The notes: generated from the sequence alone by a model not told the origin. A stretch of 38,156 nucleotides of DNA from Synergistaceae bacterium (GCA_017450825.1 JAFSSV010000042.1:1-38156); one strand, 5' to 3'. Counted from the first letter of the stretch, positions 27,971-36,676 are shown. Program-made: numbers and translations.

Positions 27971-28546
27971 TTATTTTACTGACATTTTTAAGAATAATAA
28001 CACTACTGCGTCCCGTTCTTCTTCGTCTTGGTCGTCCGGAGTGCCGTCGCCAATATAAATAAAATAGTCTTGAGTTCCGGCGGGAATTTTATAGCTTGCT
28101 TTCTTTTTCTTGGCCGAGTCGCTTACGTAATCTCTTTCGTCTTCTGTAAGCTTGCCGGGGTCAACTGGGACTAATTTAAGCACGGCTTCTTCGCCTTGTT
28201 CTTCGCTTTTTTCAAGTTTATAGACCGTAAGGACTTTAGCACCGCCTATCGTGAAGGGCTTTGAAGTTGTGACGGTCAAGGCGGCTTTTTCGGTCAAGCG
28301 TCCGTCTTCTTTAAAAGCCATAGGAATTGCTGTGACGTGATCGTCTTGAGTTTCTGCTCCGAAGGGCTGCGGCATGGAAATTTTTCCGGAGCCTTGGATT
28401 TGAGTTTCTTGGCCGTTAGCTTCGACAGTAAGATCGCCGGTGAAAGTTATTTCATCAGAATTTTTGGGGGCGGCTGTAGCTGGAGCTGCAAGAGCTATCA
28501 CTAACACAAACAAGACAAGCGCAACGAAAAAATTTTTTCTCGTCAT
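27971..28546 (-). CDS. Small exported protein of unknown function
   Basis: 191 aa. A signal peptide occupies residues 1-25 (FFVALVLFVLVIALAAPATAA, cleavage probably after TAA-A). The mature part is acidic and beta-rich (ITFTGDLTVEANGQETQIQG; AALTVTTSKPFTI) with a Lys-rich turn (SAKKKKASYKI) and an Asp/Glu-rich stretch (PDDQDEEERDA). No family recognised. Last gene of the long minus-strand run; GGAGG precedes the ATG. Confidence 0.7.
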   Translation of the reverse strand: MTRKNFFVALVLFVLVIALAAPATAAPKNSDEITFTGDLTVEANGQETQIQGSGKISMPQPFGAETQDDHVTAIPMAFKEDGRLTEKAALTVTTSKPFTIGGAKVLTVYKLEKSEEQGEEAVLKLVPVDPGKLTEDERDYVSDSAKKKKASYKIPAGTQDYFIYIGDGTPDDQDEEERDAVVLLFLKMSVK

Positions 28547-28568
28547 GATAAGACCTCCTTAAAAATTT

Positions 28569-29465
28569 TTATGAATCCTTTTGGGATTTTAACACTTCGC
28601 CTAGAGTGAGTCCGTTTTTATTTTTCCAATAAATTAAAGCGTTTATCGAGCCTCCGTTCAAAAATTCTACAGCGGCATGTGGACTTTTAAAATATTCGTC
28701 GCTTGTTAAGACTCTATTTAACAATTTACCTTCCGCCTCGAATTGCGCTCGTTGTTGTAAAACTGAATCTCGTCCTCTCCATTCTAAAAGCCCGTCTGAA
28801 ATTTTAGAGCCTGCTTTGAGAATGAAATTTCGTGGGGTGTCGCTAGTAATGATTAGCGTGCCTTCTGCGTCTCGACTAGAATTTTTGAAATAAAATTCTT
28901 CTTCGGGCTGAAGGTTGTTTTCTTCAGGCGGCTGAGGCGGTATAGAAATTTCCCCAAAAAGTCCGCCTAGTCTTTCAAAGGTCTCAAGATAAAATTCCAT
29001 ATCTTCGAGATAACTTTGACAGAGGTGAAGGTGAGCAATTCCGAATGGATAGATTTTTTTGCGGTAGGCTTCATTACAATTTTCGCGAGCCGGGCTGCTT
29101 GTTTCACAGTGACCATATTTTTTATATACGTGTTCACACATCGCATTCTCAATAAAACGTAACTGGCTGTCGTCTATCCAGTCAGGAAACGCAAATGCTA
29201 TGACAGTATGCCACCGTGAATCAATATTGCCGGTATGAGGAGCAAACATACGGTTATCTAACAAGTTTGAAGTTTGCCCAACGTAAATATTATCCTTCTC
29301 CATCAAAAGGAAATAAATTCCGCGTGTGCTTAACTCCTTCCCCTTCCCGAAGTGAGGAATGTCCTCTCTTCTTACACGAAGGGCTTTGACTTTCGAATCA
29401 TGGCTCTCCATGATTACATTGCCGCCAAAACTTCCATCTTCCAAGTAGATATTAAGCTCTTTCAA
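28569..29465 (-). CDS. GIY-YIG nuclease-domain protein with DUF4357
   Basis: 298 aa. The GIY-YIG core is at residues 49-110: RGIYFLLMEKDNIYVGQT with G63, Q64, T65, R72 in DNR, and E106 in RFIEN as the expected metal ligand. The C-terminal ~80 residues (GRDSVLQQRAQFEAEGKLL, ending NKNGLTLGEVL) match DUF4357, a domain often fused to GIY-YIG in restriction- and phage-linked genes. Role unknown; candidate for DNA defence or a selfish nuclease. It lies downstream of flgJ in the flagellar run but has no obvious flagellar link. AGGAAT precedes the ATG. Confidence 0.82.
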   Translation of the reverse strand: MKELNIYLEDGSFGGNVIMESHDSKVKALRVRREDIPHFGKGKELSTRGIYFLLMEKDNIYVGQTSNLLDNRMFAPHTGNIDSRWHTVIAFAFPDWIDDSQLRFIENAMCEHVYKKYGHCETSSPARENCNEAYRKKIYPFGIAHLHLCQSYLEDMEFYLETFERLGGLFGEISIPPQPPEENNLQPEEEFYFKNSSRDAEGTLIITSDTPRNFILKAGSKISDGLLEWRGRDSVLQQRAQFEAEGKLLNRVLTSDEYFKSPHAAVEFLNGGSINALIYWKNKNGLTLGEVLKSQKDS

Positions 29466-29500
29466 AATTTTATTCCTCCATAAAAATTTTTACTTTGCTT

Positions 29501-29869
29501 TCAGCCCAATGCGTTAAAGCCTGCGGCTTCTTCGTCAGCCTGCTTGCGCTGTGCTGCTTCATGATCTGCGGCAACCTTGCTGATCATACTGTCGTATAAC
29601 ATCTTCCAGAGGCCCGCCCCGCCGGAGCTTTCTACAAGGTCATCAGTCGCCATTTCAAGTGAAAGCTCTTCCATTTGTTTATAAGGCCGTCCTTGATCTG
29701 CGCCGCTTATGGACATAGCAGAGTTACGCATATCCTTCCAGAGCTTGGCCCATAAAATACTTTCAAACTGCTGGCAGGTTTCTTTTAATTTTTTTGCCTC
29801 GTCAGTCTTGTGAATTTCCGGATCAATTTTTGTGTTTACAATTTTTGAACTGCTTATGCCTCGTATCAT
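29501..29869 (-). CDS. flgJ: FlgJ rod-binding (capping) protein, short form
   Basis: 122 aa: only the rod-binding N-terminal domain, without the peptidoglycan hydrolase domain found in enterobacterial FlgJ. KLKETCQQFESILWAKLWKDMRN and the GLWKMLYDSM helix are characteristic. It caps and assists rod assembly in the periplasm. The ATG at 29869 lies inside the end of the upstream glycosyltransferase gene (47-nt overlap in another frame), preceded by AAAGGAGA on the minus strand. Another enzyme must supply wall-cutting activity. Confidence 0.85.
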   Translation of the reverse strand: MIRGISSSKIVNTKIDPEIHKTDEAKKLKETCQQFESILWAKLWKDMRNSAMSISGADQGRPYKQMEELSLEMATDDLVESSGGAGLWKMLYDSMISKVAADHEAAQRKQADEEAAGFNALG

Positions 29870-30983
29870 GATAAAAAATTTCTCCTTTGAGAATTAAATT
29901 TTTTGCGGCTTCAAGATCTCCGCATTTAATGACGCGTGAATTTTTTAATCTCACAGTTTCGGGCGATCCTCCGGTGTCGTAAGTTATAACCGGAGTTCCG
30001 CAAGCCTCGGCCTCAAGATTAACAGTCGGGTAATTATCTTCGTAAGTCGGATTAAAAAGAACGTCCGCGGCAGTATAAATTTCTGCTAACTCTTCGGCGC
30101 TGTTCGTTCGGGGAATGTCGATAATTTTTTCTGGAAGGCTGCGAACTTCCTTTGGCTTAAAGCCAACGAGAATAACAGCAAATTTTTCGGGATCAAGAAC
30201 TTCAGACAGCTTTATGAAATCTCCAAGACCTTTGCGCGGCTCCCATATGTTAGTGACTCCGAGAATGATTTTTTTATTTTCAAGCTTAAATCTTTTTCTA
30301 AAGTCGCTAGGGGTCGGCTTGAAAATATTTTTATTGATAGTGTTGTAACGAACTTCGCAAGGGTATTCGCTCAAGAAGCTTTGAGCTACTAAACCTGCTA
30401 ACCATTTTGAAGGCGTTATCAGAGTCATATCTTTAACGCCGGTGAATAAATTTCTTTTGCGCTCGAAATTTTTATAACTGTTGTCGACAAAGCTTGCGGG
30501 GTAATTATTTTTTTGCGGGCAATCGAAACAATGAGTCTTCCATTTCTCACAACCAACCGCCGTAAAGAAAGCGCAATGCCCCGTGAAGCTCCAGCAGTCG
30601 TGAAGAGTCCAAAAGACTTTCATTTTGGGCCGGGCTTTGATCCAGTTGAAGAGCAGTTCAATATTTATAAAATACCCGTGAATATTATGCAGCCATAAAA
30701 AATCCGGGTCGAACTTATCGGCCCAGCTCAAAAATTTTTTAGTAGCGTGTCTTGAAAAAAATCCGTTGCGGTCTGTAAGTCTTGTAAGCAAAGCATGACC
30801 GTACATATCAGGAACAGATCCAATCCTTACGGCAAATTTTTTTAATCGTTCAGGAAATTTTGAGTCGCGCCCATAAGCTATTTTTACTTCATGCCCTTGG
30901 CTTGCAAACTCTTCGGCTTGAGCGGCGGCGATTTTTCCGTGACTCCCTGTTCCGCATAAGACATTTATAAATAAAATTTTCAT
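29823..30983 (-). CDS. GT-B glycosyltransferase (family 4, WcaC-like)
   Basis: 386 aa. The N-terminal domain begins ILFINVLCGTGSHGKIAAAQ; the WTLHDCWSFTGHCAFF segment is typical of colanic-acid-type GT4 enzymes; the C-terminal nucleotide-sugar site is NPTYEDNYPTVNLEAEACGT. It transfers a sugar from an activated donor, acceptor unknown. It lies between flgI (2-nt gap) and flgJ (47-nt overlap), an unusual place, which could mean a role in glycosylating flagellar or surface structures or a later insertion. The last ~15 residues (FYHDTRHKQFKNCKHKN) look unlike a GT tail and read across flgJ's ribosome site. Confidence 0.85.
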   Translation of the reverse strand: MKILFINVLCGTGSHGKIAAAQAEEFASQGHEVKIAYGRDSKFPERLKKFAVRIGSVPDMYGHALLTRLTDRNGFFSRHATKKFLSWADKFDPDFLWLHNIHGYFINIELLFNWIKARPKMKVFWTLHDCWSFTGHCAFFTAVGCEKWKTHCFDCPQKNNYPASFVDNSYKNFERKRNLFTGVKDMTLITPSKWLAGLVAQSFLSEYPCEVRYNTINKNIFKPTPSDFRKRFKLENKKIILGVTNIWEPRKGLGDFIKLSEVLDPEKFAVILVGFKPKEVRSLPEKIIDIPRTNSAEELAEIYTAADVLFNPTYEDNYPTVNLEAEACGTPVITYDTGGSPETVRLKNSRVIKCGDLEAAKNLILKGEIFYHDTRHKQFKNCKHKN

Positions 30984-30985
30984 GC

Positions 30986-32119
30986 CTACATAGTAACAAG
31001 TTCCCCGTGCAAAGCTCCGGCTCTGTCGATTGCCTGTAAGATTTCTATAATATCGCGGGGACGAGCGCCAAGAGAATTCAAAACTCTAACTAAATCTCTT
31101 ACGGTTGTTGTAGCCGGCATAGCGATCATGCTTCCGCCCTCTTCATCAACTGTAATATCAGTTCGGCGGGTTACAACCGTACGGCCTTCGCTGAAGCTTT
31201 CAGGCTGAACTACGTTAGGATCGTCAGCAACATTTACGACAAGATTTCCATGAGCGACTCCTACTGAACTTATTCTTACGTTGCCGCCCATTACGACAGT
31301 TCCTGTTCGTTCGTTGACGGCAACCTTTGCGCTTGTATCAGGTTCGACCTCAAGCCCGCCCATGTTAGCAAGAAAAGCCGTAGGAGCTTGGACGTATTGT
31401 CCGGGCAAATTAACTTCAACCCGTCCCGCGTCAACGGCATAAGCTACGACTCCGTAAGTCCTGTTAATTGCGTCGGCTATTCTTTGAGCTGTCGTAAAAT
31501 CCGGCTCGCGCAATAACAAAGCAACTTGTCCTCCGGCCGTAAAATCGCTGGGGACTTCTCGTTCAACTATAGCGCCTCCGGGGACTCTTCCGGCCGTAGG
31601 AATATTTTGTGTCCGTGTAGCTGCTGCACCTTGGGCGCTCATTCCTCCGACTATAACAGGCCCTTGAGCGACAGCGTAAACTTTCCCGTCAGCAGCTCTG
31701 AGCGGCGACTGAATCAACATTCCGCCCTGCAAGTTTGAAGCGTTGCCCATTGTGTTGACGTTCACGTCAATATTTTGTCCGGGCCTTACGTAAGGCGGCA
31801 GGTTTGCTGTAAGAGCTACTACTGCTACATTACGAGTCCTTACTGAACGGGTATCAAGAGTTACGCCGAAATTTCTCATTACGTTTCTAATCATTTGAAC
31901 GGCCATTGGTGAATTATCGCCCGTCCCGTTCAAGCCCGTTACGAGTCCGATACCTGTGAGCTGATTTCCCCTAGCTCCTTCGACTTCGGTAATATCTTTT
32001 ATTCTTACAGAAGGATTGACTCTCGTGAAGTCCATATCCTGCAAGTTCACGGCCGCAAAAGAAGTTTCAGCTTTAAGAGCAAGAAATATTATTAAGAGCG
32101 TTAAAAAAATTTTTCTCAT
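30986..32119 (-). CDS. flgI: Flagellar P-ring protein FlgI
   Basis: 377 aa with a signal peptide (residues 1-22, IFLTLLIIFLALKAETSFA). Canonical FlgI sequence: IKDITEVEGARGNQLTGIGL, GLNGTGDNSP, VRPGQNIDVNVNTMGNASNL. It forms the periplasmic ring in peptidoglycan around the rod. Cotranscribed with flgA and flgH upstream. The stop is TAG, again showing normal use of that codon. Confidence 0.95.
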   Translation of the reverse strand: MRKIFLTLLIIFLALKAETSFAAVNLQDMDFTRVNPSVRIKDITEVEGARGNQLTGIGLVTGLNGTGDNSPMAVQMIRNVMRNFGVTLDTRSVRTRNVAVVALTANLPPYVRPGQNIDVNVNTMGNASNLQGGMLIQSPLRAADGKVYAVAQGPVIVGGMSAQGAAATRTQNIPTAGRVPGGAIVEREVPSDFTAGGQVALLLREPDFTTAQRIADAINRTYGVVAYAVDAGRVEVNLPGQYVQAPTAFLANMGGLEVEPDTSAKVAVNERTGTVVMGGNVRISSVGVAHGNLVVNVADDPNVVQPESFSEGRTVVTRRTDITVDEEGGSMIAMPATTTVRDLVRVLNSLGARPRDIIEILQAIDRAGALHGELVTM

Positions 32120-32125
32120 GATCTT

Positions 32126-32695
32126 TTAAAATACTTCCTGTAAAATTTTTGTAATGATTCCGACCTTTTGAGTCCGTGAGATTACTCCCTTGCCTTTGAC
32201 AGCAAGTTCGGCATTAGCTATTAACTGGCTGCTGATTTGATTGTCTGCCGTAACGTCTTGAGGACGAATGACCCCGATTAACTGGAACTGTAAAATCTCT
32301 TCGCTTGTTCTTATGTCACGTGTGCCTTCTATGACGAGATTTCCATTAGGCAATACTTCAGTTACAAGACAGGCCAGCGTACCTGTAGCATGGTGCTTGC
32401 GTTCGACCGAACCGTCACCGGCCGCGGCGTTAGTTGAGCTGAAAGTTATGCCGCGTATAAAGTTTAGAATTCCTGTCCCGTTGCTTACGGTGTTGCTTGT
32501 AGCTTTTTGAACGTCCATTGTCGCCTCGTCTTTAGCGTCCGTACGTTCATTAATTAATACGGTGATAATGTCGCCGACTCTTCCGGGCCGGGCATCAGCA
32601 AACCAGTTCGCGTTATCGTTCCAGAGTGACTGAGCGCCTGCTGAAACGCTAAGACCCAAAACAAAAATTATTGAGCATAAAAAAATTTTTCGCAT
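32126..32695 (-). CDS. flgH: Flagellar L-ring protein FlgH, without lipobox
   Basis: 189 aa. SLWNDNANWFADARPGRVGD and GDIITVLINERTDAKDEATM are diagnostic of FlgH, the outer-membrane ring. Classical FlgH is a lipoprotein with Cys at the mature N-terminus; here the signal peptide ends in SVSAGAQS with no Cys at the cleavage site, so it is probably cut by signal peptidase I. GGAGGAGA lies just upstream. Presence of FlgH supports a diderm envelope. Confidence 0.92.
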   Translation of the reverse strand: MRKIFLCSIIFVLGLSVSAGAQSLWNDNANWFADARPGRVGDIITVLINERTDAKDEATMDVQKATSNTVSNGTGILNFIRGITFSSTNAAAGDGSVERKHHATGTLACLVTEVLPNGNLVIEGTRDIRTSEEILQFQLIGVIRPQDVTADNQISSQLIANAELAVKGKGVISRTQKVGIITKILQEVF

Positions 32696-32716
32696 AAGAC
32701 ATCTCCTCCTAAAAAA

Positions 32717-33685
32717 TTATTCTACCTGAACTTCGACTTGATTTTCATTAATGACTCTTGCCTGAAGTGTAACGCGCCTGTCGTCAACCCTACGAACTCT
32801 TACCCATTCGCCGGGCCTTGCGTCCTCCAGAAGAATTCCATCAACGCTGGCACTTGCCGGGCCGTAACGCGCAATAATTTTTACTTGTCTTCCCCTTTTA
32901 ATAACATTCGAGCTTGTTAAATCTTTTAAAGTTACAGGCTCGCCCTGCTTGAAATTTTTTTCAGCAACGAAGCCAGCGATCTCGTTCGGGTTAGAGGCGT
33001 AGACTCCGGGCCGGGTTATTTTCATTGGGCGTGAGATTAAATCCTGCGGCCTGATCTTGTCGCCTTTTTTAATATTATGAGCGGCTATCATTGCATTTTG
33101 AGTCCATGTCAAACGAACAGGAAGCGATTTTACTTTGCCGTTTGAGTCACGAAATCTTAAATTAACCGTGCCTGTTCCTGGGGTAATGCTTGGAGGGTCG
33201 ATTAATTTTCCGTCAGGGACGGGAGCGTTAGAAGAAATTTCCAAGCCTCCGTTCCAAGCTGAAAGATTTTTTATAAGGGGTACGAGGTCTTGAACTGAAC
33301 GTGAAATTTTTTCGGGCGGAGTCTCTGTAAAATTTCCTTCGTAAGCCGGAGACTCAATTCTTGAATAAGAAGGCATGTATAATTCTATTCTTGCGTCGCT
33401 TGCGTCGCTTTGATTTATAGCGCGGAGGACTTCTTGACGGGAAAGAGTCCTACCGTCTGAAAAAAGAGTCAAGCCTCCTAAAATTTTTCGGGTCTTGGAA
33501 TTTCCTCCGGTGATCCTTGCAACGCTTGACAACGGGAAAGAATTTTTACCGGCGTAAATTACTTCGGGGATTTCTATGATTATATTTTGAGCGGCTCTGG
33601 CACTGTCCGCAAAAATAATCAAGCTCAAGAATGTAAAAAAAAGGAGCAATCTTATTTGCCCCTGCTTAAAAAATTTAAAATTCAT
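32717..33685 (-). CDS. flgA: FlgA, P-ring assembly chaperone
   Basis: 322 aa. Long N-terminal signal/anchor (RLLLFFTFLSLIIFADSARA), then a periplasmic domain and an SAF-type domain starting near AAHNIKKGDKIRPQDLISRP and EKNFKQGEPVTLKDLTSSN. FlgA chaperones FlgI during P-ring assembly in the periplasm. Longer than the enterobacterial protein (about 220 aa), with an N-terminal extension of ~100 residues between signal peptide and core. Sits directly before flgH-flgI. Confidence 0.9.
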   Translation of the reverse strand: MNFKFFKQGQIRLLLFFTFLSLIIFADSARAAQNIIIEIPEVIYAGKNSFPLSSVARITGGNSKTRKILGGLTLFSDGRTLSRQEVLRAINQSDASDARIELYMPSYSRIESPAYEGNFTETPPEKISRSVQDLVPLIKNLSAWNGGLEISSNAPVPDGKLIDPPSITPGTGTVNLRFRDSNGKVKSLPVRLTWTQNAMIAAHNIKKGDKIRPQDLISRPMKITRPGVYASNPNEIAGFVAEKNFKQGEPVTLKDLTSSNVIKRGRQVKIIARYGPASASVDGILLEDARPGEWVRVRRVDDRRVTLQARVINENQVEVQVE

Positions 33686-33705
33686 AACGTCTAAAAAATT
33701 TTTTT

Positions 33706-34497
33706 TTATCTCTTCAAGCCGTTCGCGATTCTTAATAAATCATCAGCGGTCTGAATCCCTTTTGAGTTAGCCTCGTAAGCTCGTTGCGCGACTATCATTT
33801 CTACCATTTCTTCAACGACTTGAACGTTAGACATTTCAACGACGTTTTGAGTCACCTGCGGCATTCCGTCAGTACCGGGAGCGGCCACGATAGGTTCGCC
33901 GCGTGCGTCAGTTCTAACGAAGAGTCTATCGCCGACTGCTCTAAGTCCGGCCGGGTTGATAAAGCGCGCTAATTCGATCTGTCCGACCTCTTGTAATTCT
34001 TCTTGATCGGGAGTACGGACGCTTACAACTCCAGTAGGCGACAATTGAATCGACATTGCATTCTGAGGAATCGTGATTGCCGGTTCTAATAAATATCCGT
34101 CCTCGTTGACGATCTGGCCTTCGTTGTCGAGCTGCCATGATCCGCCCCTTGTGTAGCCGATTTGTCCGTTGCCCATATTAACCTGAAAGAAGCCGTTAGT
34201 GTCAATTATTGCCCAGTCCAGAGGGCCGTCAGTGATCTGGAAATTTCCCTGAACCATGAAGCTCGGAGTTGCTATGACTCTTGTGCCAAGTCCGACCTGA
34301 ACTCCCGTAGGAACAACTGAACCGTTCTCAATCGGCGAGCCCGGCTCCCTGTTAATCTGATACATTAAATCTTCAAAATCGGCGCGGCGTTTTTTATAGC
34401 CGTGAGTGTTTACGTTTGCCAAGTTATGAGTGACTACATCCAAGTGAGTCTGCTGCGCTATCATTCCCGTAGCGATTGTCCATAAAGATCTAAGCAT
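33706..34497 (-). CDS. flgG: Distal rod protein FlgG
   Basis: 263 aa, normal length. N-terminal LRSLWTIATGMIAQQTHLDV and HNLANVNTHGYKKRRADFED are the rod/hook motif; the C-terminus VEEMVEMIVAQRAYEANSKG is typical of FlgG. It builds the distal rod outside the inner membrane. It follows flgF, from which it is separated by a ~310-nt repeat cluster. Confidence 0.93.
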   Translation of the reverse strand: MLRSLWTIATGMIAQQTHLDVVTHNLANVNTHGYKKRRADFEDLMYQINREPGSPIENGSVVPTGVQVGLGTRVIATPSFMVQGNFQITDGPLDWAIIDTNGFFQVNMGNGQIGYTRGGSWQLDNEGQIVNEDGYLLEPAITIPQNAMSIQLSPTGVVSVRTPDQEELQEVGQIELARFINPAGLRAVGDRLFVRTDARGEPIVAAPGTDGMPQVTQNVVEMSNVQVVEEMVEMIVAQRAYEANSKGIQTADDLLRIANGLKR

Positions 34498-34544
34498 GTT
34501 TTAATTTTGCGCTCCTTTTTTAAAAAATTCTTCTATTCTTCTTA

Positions 34545-34790
34545 ACTGCAACCCCTCCGACCTCACTTCGGCCAAGCACCTCCTATTTTTTAACAACCCC
34601 TTCCGGCCCTTCAGGCCACCTCCCCAAGGGGAGGCTTTGTTAGTAATACCCTAAAGCCCCCCTTTTAAGGGGGGAGGGCCGCTTGCGGCGGGGGGATTCC
34701 TTACTCAAAAACCGCTTGCGGTGGTGGAGGTTGCTTTCTAACAAAAGGCCAAGCTTGCTGGCGAGGGGTTGCTTTCTAACAAAGGGTTAT
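34545..34790. repeat. Composite palindromic repeat between flgF and flgG
   Basis: Fills the 313-nt flgF-flgG gap; no gene seen. Modules in order: CAACCCCTCCGACC..ACTTCGGCC, CACCTCC, CAACCCCTTCCGGCC-CTTC-AGGCCACC with CCTCCCC-AA-GGGGAGG (34619-34634), CCCCCCTTTTAAGGGGGG (34658-34675), GGCCGCTTGCGGCGG, ACCGCTTGCGGTGG (34711-34724) and twice GGTTGCTTTCTAACAAA. 34566-34724 is the inverted partner of 27761-27921. Confidence 0.85.
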
Positions 34791-34810
34791 TTATTAAGAG
34801 GGTCTTTCTT

Positions 34811-35620
34811 TTACCCTCTGCTGAATGAAGTTATGAGCTTGCTTGTCTGTTCGTCATGAGTCATTAAGGCCTTTGACGCTCCCTCATAGACTCTTTGAGC
34901 TTCGATCATGCGCACCATTTCTTCAACTACACTTACATTTGACATTTCAAGAGCGCCGCTCCAGACGCGGGCGTTCTCGATTGCTTCGGGTTCGCCTGAA
35001 GCTTCGGTGGGAGATAAAAGATTTCTTGCCTCGTGTCTTAAATAAGTAGGGTTAGCGAAGTTGAAGACGCTCACGCGCCCGACGATTTCATTATTAGCTA
35101 TAACCTGTCCTGTTCGGTTAATCGTTACGCTCCGAGCATCAGCGGGGATTGTGATTGCTCCGCCCTCGCCCTGAACTGTCATTCCGTTGGGCGTGATTAT
35201 ATTGCCTTCGTTATTGAGCAAAAAATTTCCCTGACGAGTATAAAAAGTATTTCCTTCGTTGTCGGCAACGGCGAAGAATCCCGGGCCGTCTATAGCCATA
35301 TCAAAAGGATTTTCGGTGGGCTTGACTACGCCGGGACTTGTGTCCATTACGTCCTCTGAAAAGACCGTGGCAAGAGCAACCGAGCCTATAATCTGCCGGC
35401 CCTTGAAAGGCATATCGGCCGGAAGCACTGTAGTTAATTTTGTTTCGCCGTCCTCTGAAACTTTTTCTATACGGTCAAGCAAAGCTGAAAAATCTGCGTT
35501 AGCGCTGACACGTCTTTTGTAGCCGGGACTGTCAACGTTGGCAAGATTATTTGTAACTACGTCTAAATTTGTTTCCTGCACGAGCATTCCTGCCGCGGCT
35601 GAATATATACCTCTGTTCAT
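34811..35620 (-). CDS. flgF: Proximal rod protein FlgF
   Basis: 269 aa. MNRGIYSAAAGMLVQETNLD and NNLANVDSPGYKRR at the N-terminus, with VEEMVRMIEAQRVYEGASKA at the C-terminus, mark a rod protein; position before FlgG and the sequence FAVADNEGNTFYTRQGNF favour FlgF. It follows the mreB-like gene by 3 nt, the same order as mbl-flhO-flhP in Bacillus. Confidence 0.9.
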   Translation of the reverse strand: MNRGIYSAAAGMLVQETNLDVVTNNLANVDSPGYKRRVSANADFSALLDRIEKVSEDGETKLTTVLPADMPFKGRQIIGSVALATVFSEDVMDTSPGVVKPTENPFDMAIDGPGFFAVADNEGNTFYTRQGNFLLNNEGNIITPNGMTVQGEGGAITIPADARSVTINRTGQVIANNEIVGRVSVFNFANPTYLRHEARNLLSPTEASGEPEAIENARVWSGALEMSNVSVVEEMVRMIEAQRVYEGASKALMTHDEQTSKLITSFSRG

Positions 35621-35623
35621 TTT

Positions 35624-36670
35624 TTAATATCGCTTTCTCCCTGAACGTTTTAAATTAATCAGCATATTTGAACGCCCTGAAATCTTTAAGTTGTCGATTT
35701 CAGCGAGCGCCTTGCCTGTTCCAAGCGCTACGCTTTCCATTGGGTTTTCTGCTGTGAAGCAAGTTATTCCGACCTGCTGTGCTATTAACTCCGGGAGTCC
35801 TCTTAACAAAGCGCCGCCGCCCGTCAAGACGATCCCTCTGTCGATTATGTCGGCCGATAATTCCGGCGGGGTTAGCTCTAAAACATTTCTTATTCCGTCT
35901 ATCAAAGTCTGCACCATTTCTCCGATAGCCATATTAATCGCGCTGCTTGTGACTTCTATTGAGCGCGGCAAGCCTTGAACTAAATCGCGGCCTTTAACTA
36001 TCATGCGTTCGTCTTCTTCAAGCGGCATACAAGTTCCAATCATAATTTTTATATGCTCTGCTGTCTGTTCGCCGATTGCGAGATTATATTGACGGCGTAA
36101 ATATTTCACGATGCCTTCGTCAAATTTATCGCCGCCAAGCCTCAAAGATTTTGAGGTAACGACTCCTCCAAGAGAAATAACGGCTATATCAGTCGTGCCG
36201 CCTCCTATGTCAACTATCATTTTTCCGAGGGCTTCTTCGACTTTTAAATCAGCTCCGATTGCGGCGGCCATTGGCTCTTCGATTAAATAAGCTTCACGCG
36301 CTCCGACTTCTAACGCTGCTTCGAGGACTGCGCGCCTTTCAACGTCAGTAGCTCCGGAGGGTACGCAAATCATTGCCCGGTTCTTAAAAAATTTTTGAGC
36401 GCCTTTAGTGACGCGGCGAATAAAATATTGCAGCATTGCTTCTGTCATTGCGTAGTTAGCTATAACTCCATCGCGCAAGGGCCTTACGGAAATAATGCTC
36501 CCGGGCGTTCGGCCTACCATGCTTTTCGCGTCAGCTCCAACGGCTAAAATATTTCCTGTGTCCTGATCAACGGCAACAACCGAAGGCTCACGCAATACAA
36601 CGCCGTGATGTTTTTCGTAAATAAGAACTGTAGCCGTTCCTAAATCTATTCCTATGTCAGTTCCGAACAT
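35624..36670 (-). CDS. mreB: MreB/Mbl actin-like cell-shape protein
   Basis: 348 aa. Actin-fold ATPase motifs: TDIGIDLGTATVLIYEKHHG (phosphate 1), VDIGGGTTDIAVISLGGVV (phosphate 2) and IVLTGGGALLRGLPELI (adenosine). It polymerises under the inner membrane and guides wall synthesis. Location directly before flgF recalls the Bacillus mbl-flhO-flhP cluster, so this is likely the Mbl-type paralogue rather than the mreBCD copy; no mreC or mreD is beside it. Confidence 0.93.
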   Translation of the reverse strand: MFGTDIGIDLGTATVLIYEKHHGVVLREPSVVAVDQDTGNILAVGADAKSMVGRTPGSIISVRPLRDGVIANYAMTEAMLQYFIRRVTKGAQKFFKNRAMICVPSGATDVERRAVLEAALEVGAREAYLIEEPMAAAIGADLKVEEALGKMIVDIGGGTTDIAVISLGGVVTSKSLRLGGDKFDEGIVKYLRRQYNLAIGEQTAEHIKIMIGTCMPLEEDERMIVKGRDLVQGLPRSIEVTSSAINMAIGEMVQTLIDGIRNVLELTPPELSADIIDRGIVLTGGGALLRGLPELIAQQVGITCFTAENPMESVALGTGKALAEIDNLKISGRSNMLINLKRSGRKRY

Positions 36671-36676
36671 GCTTGA

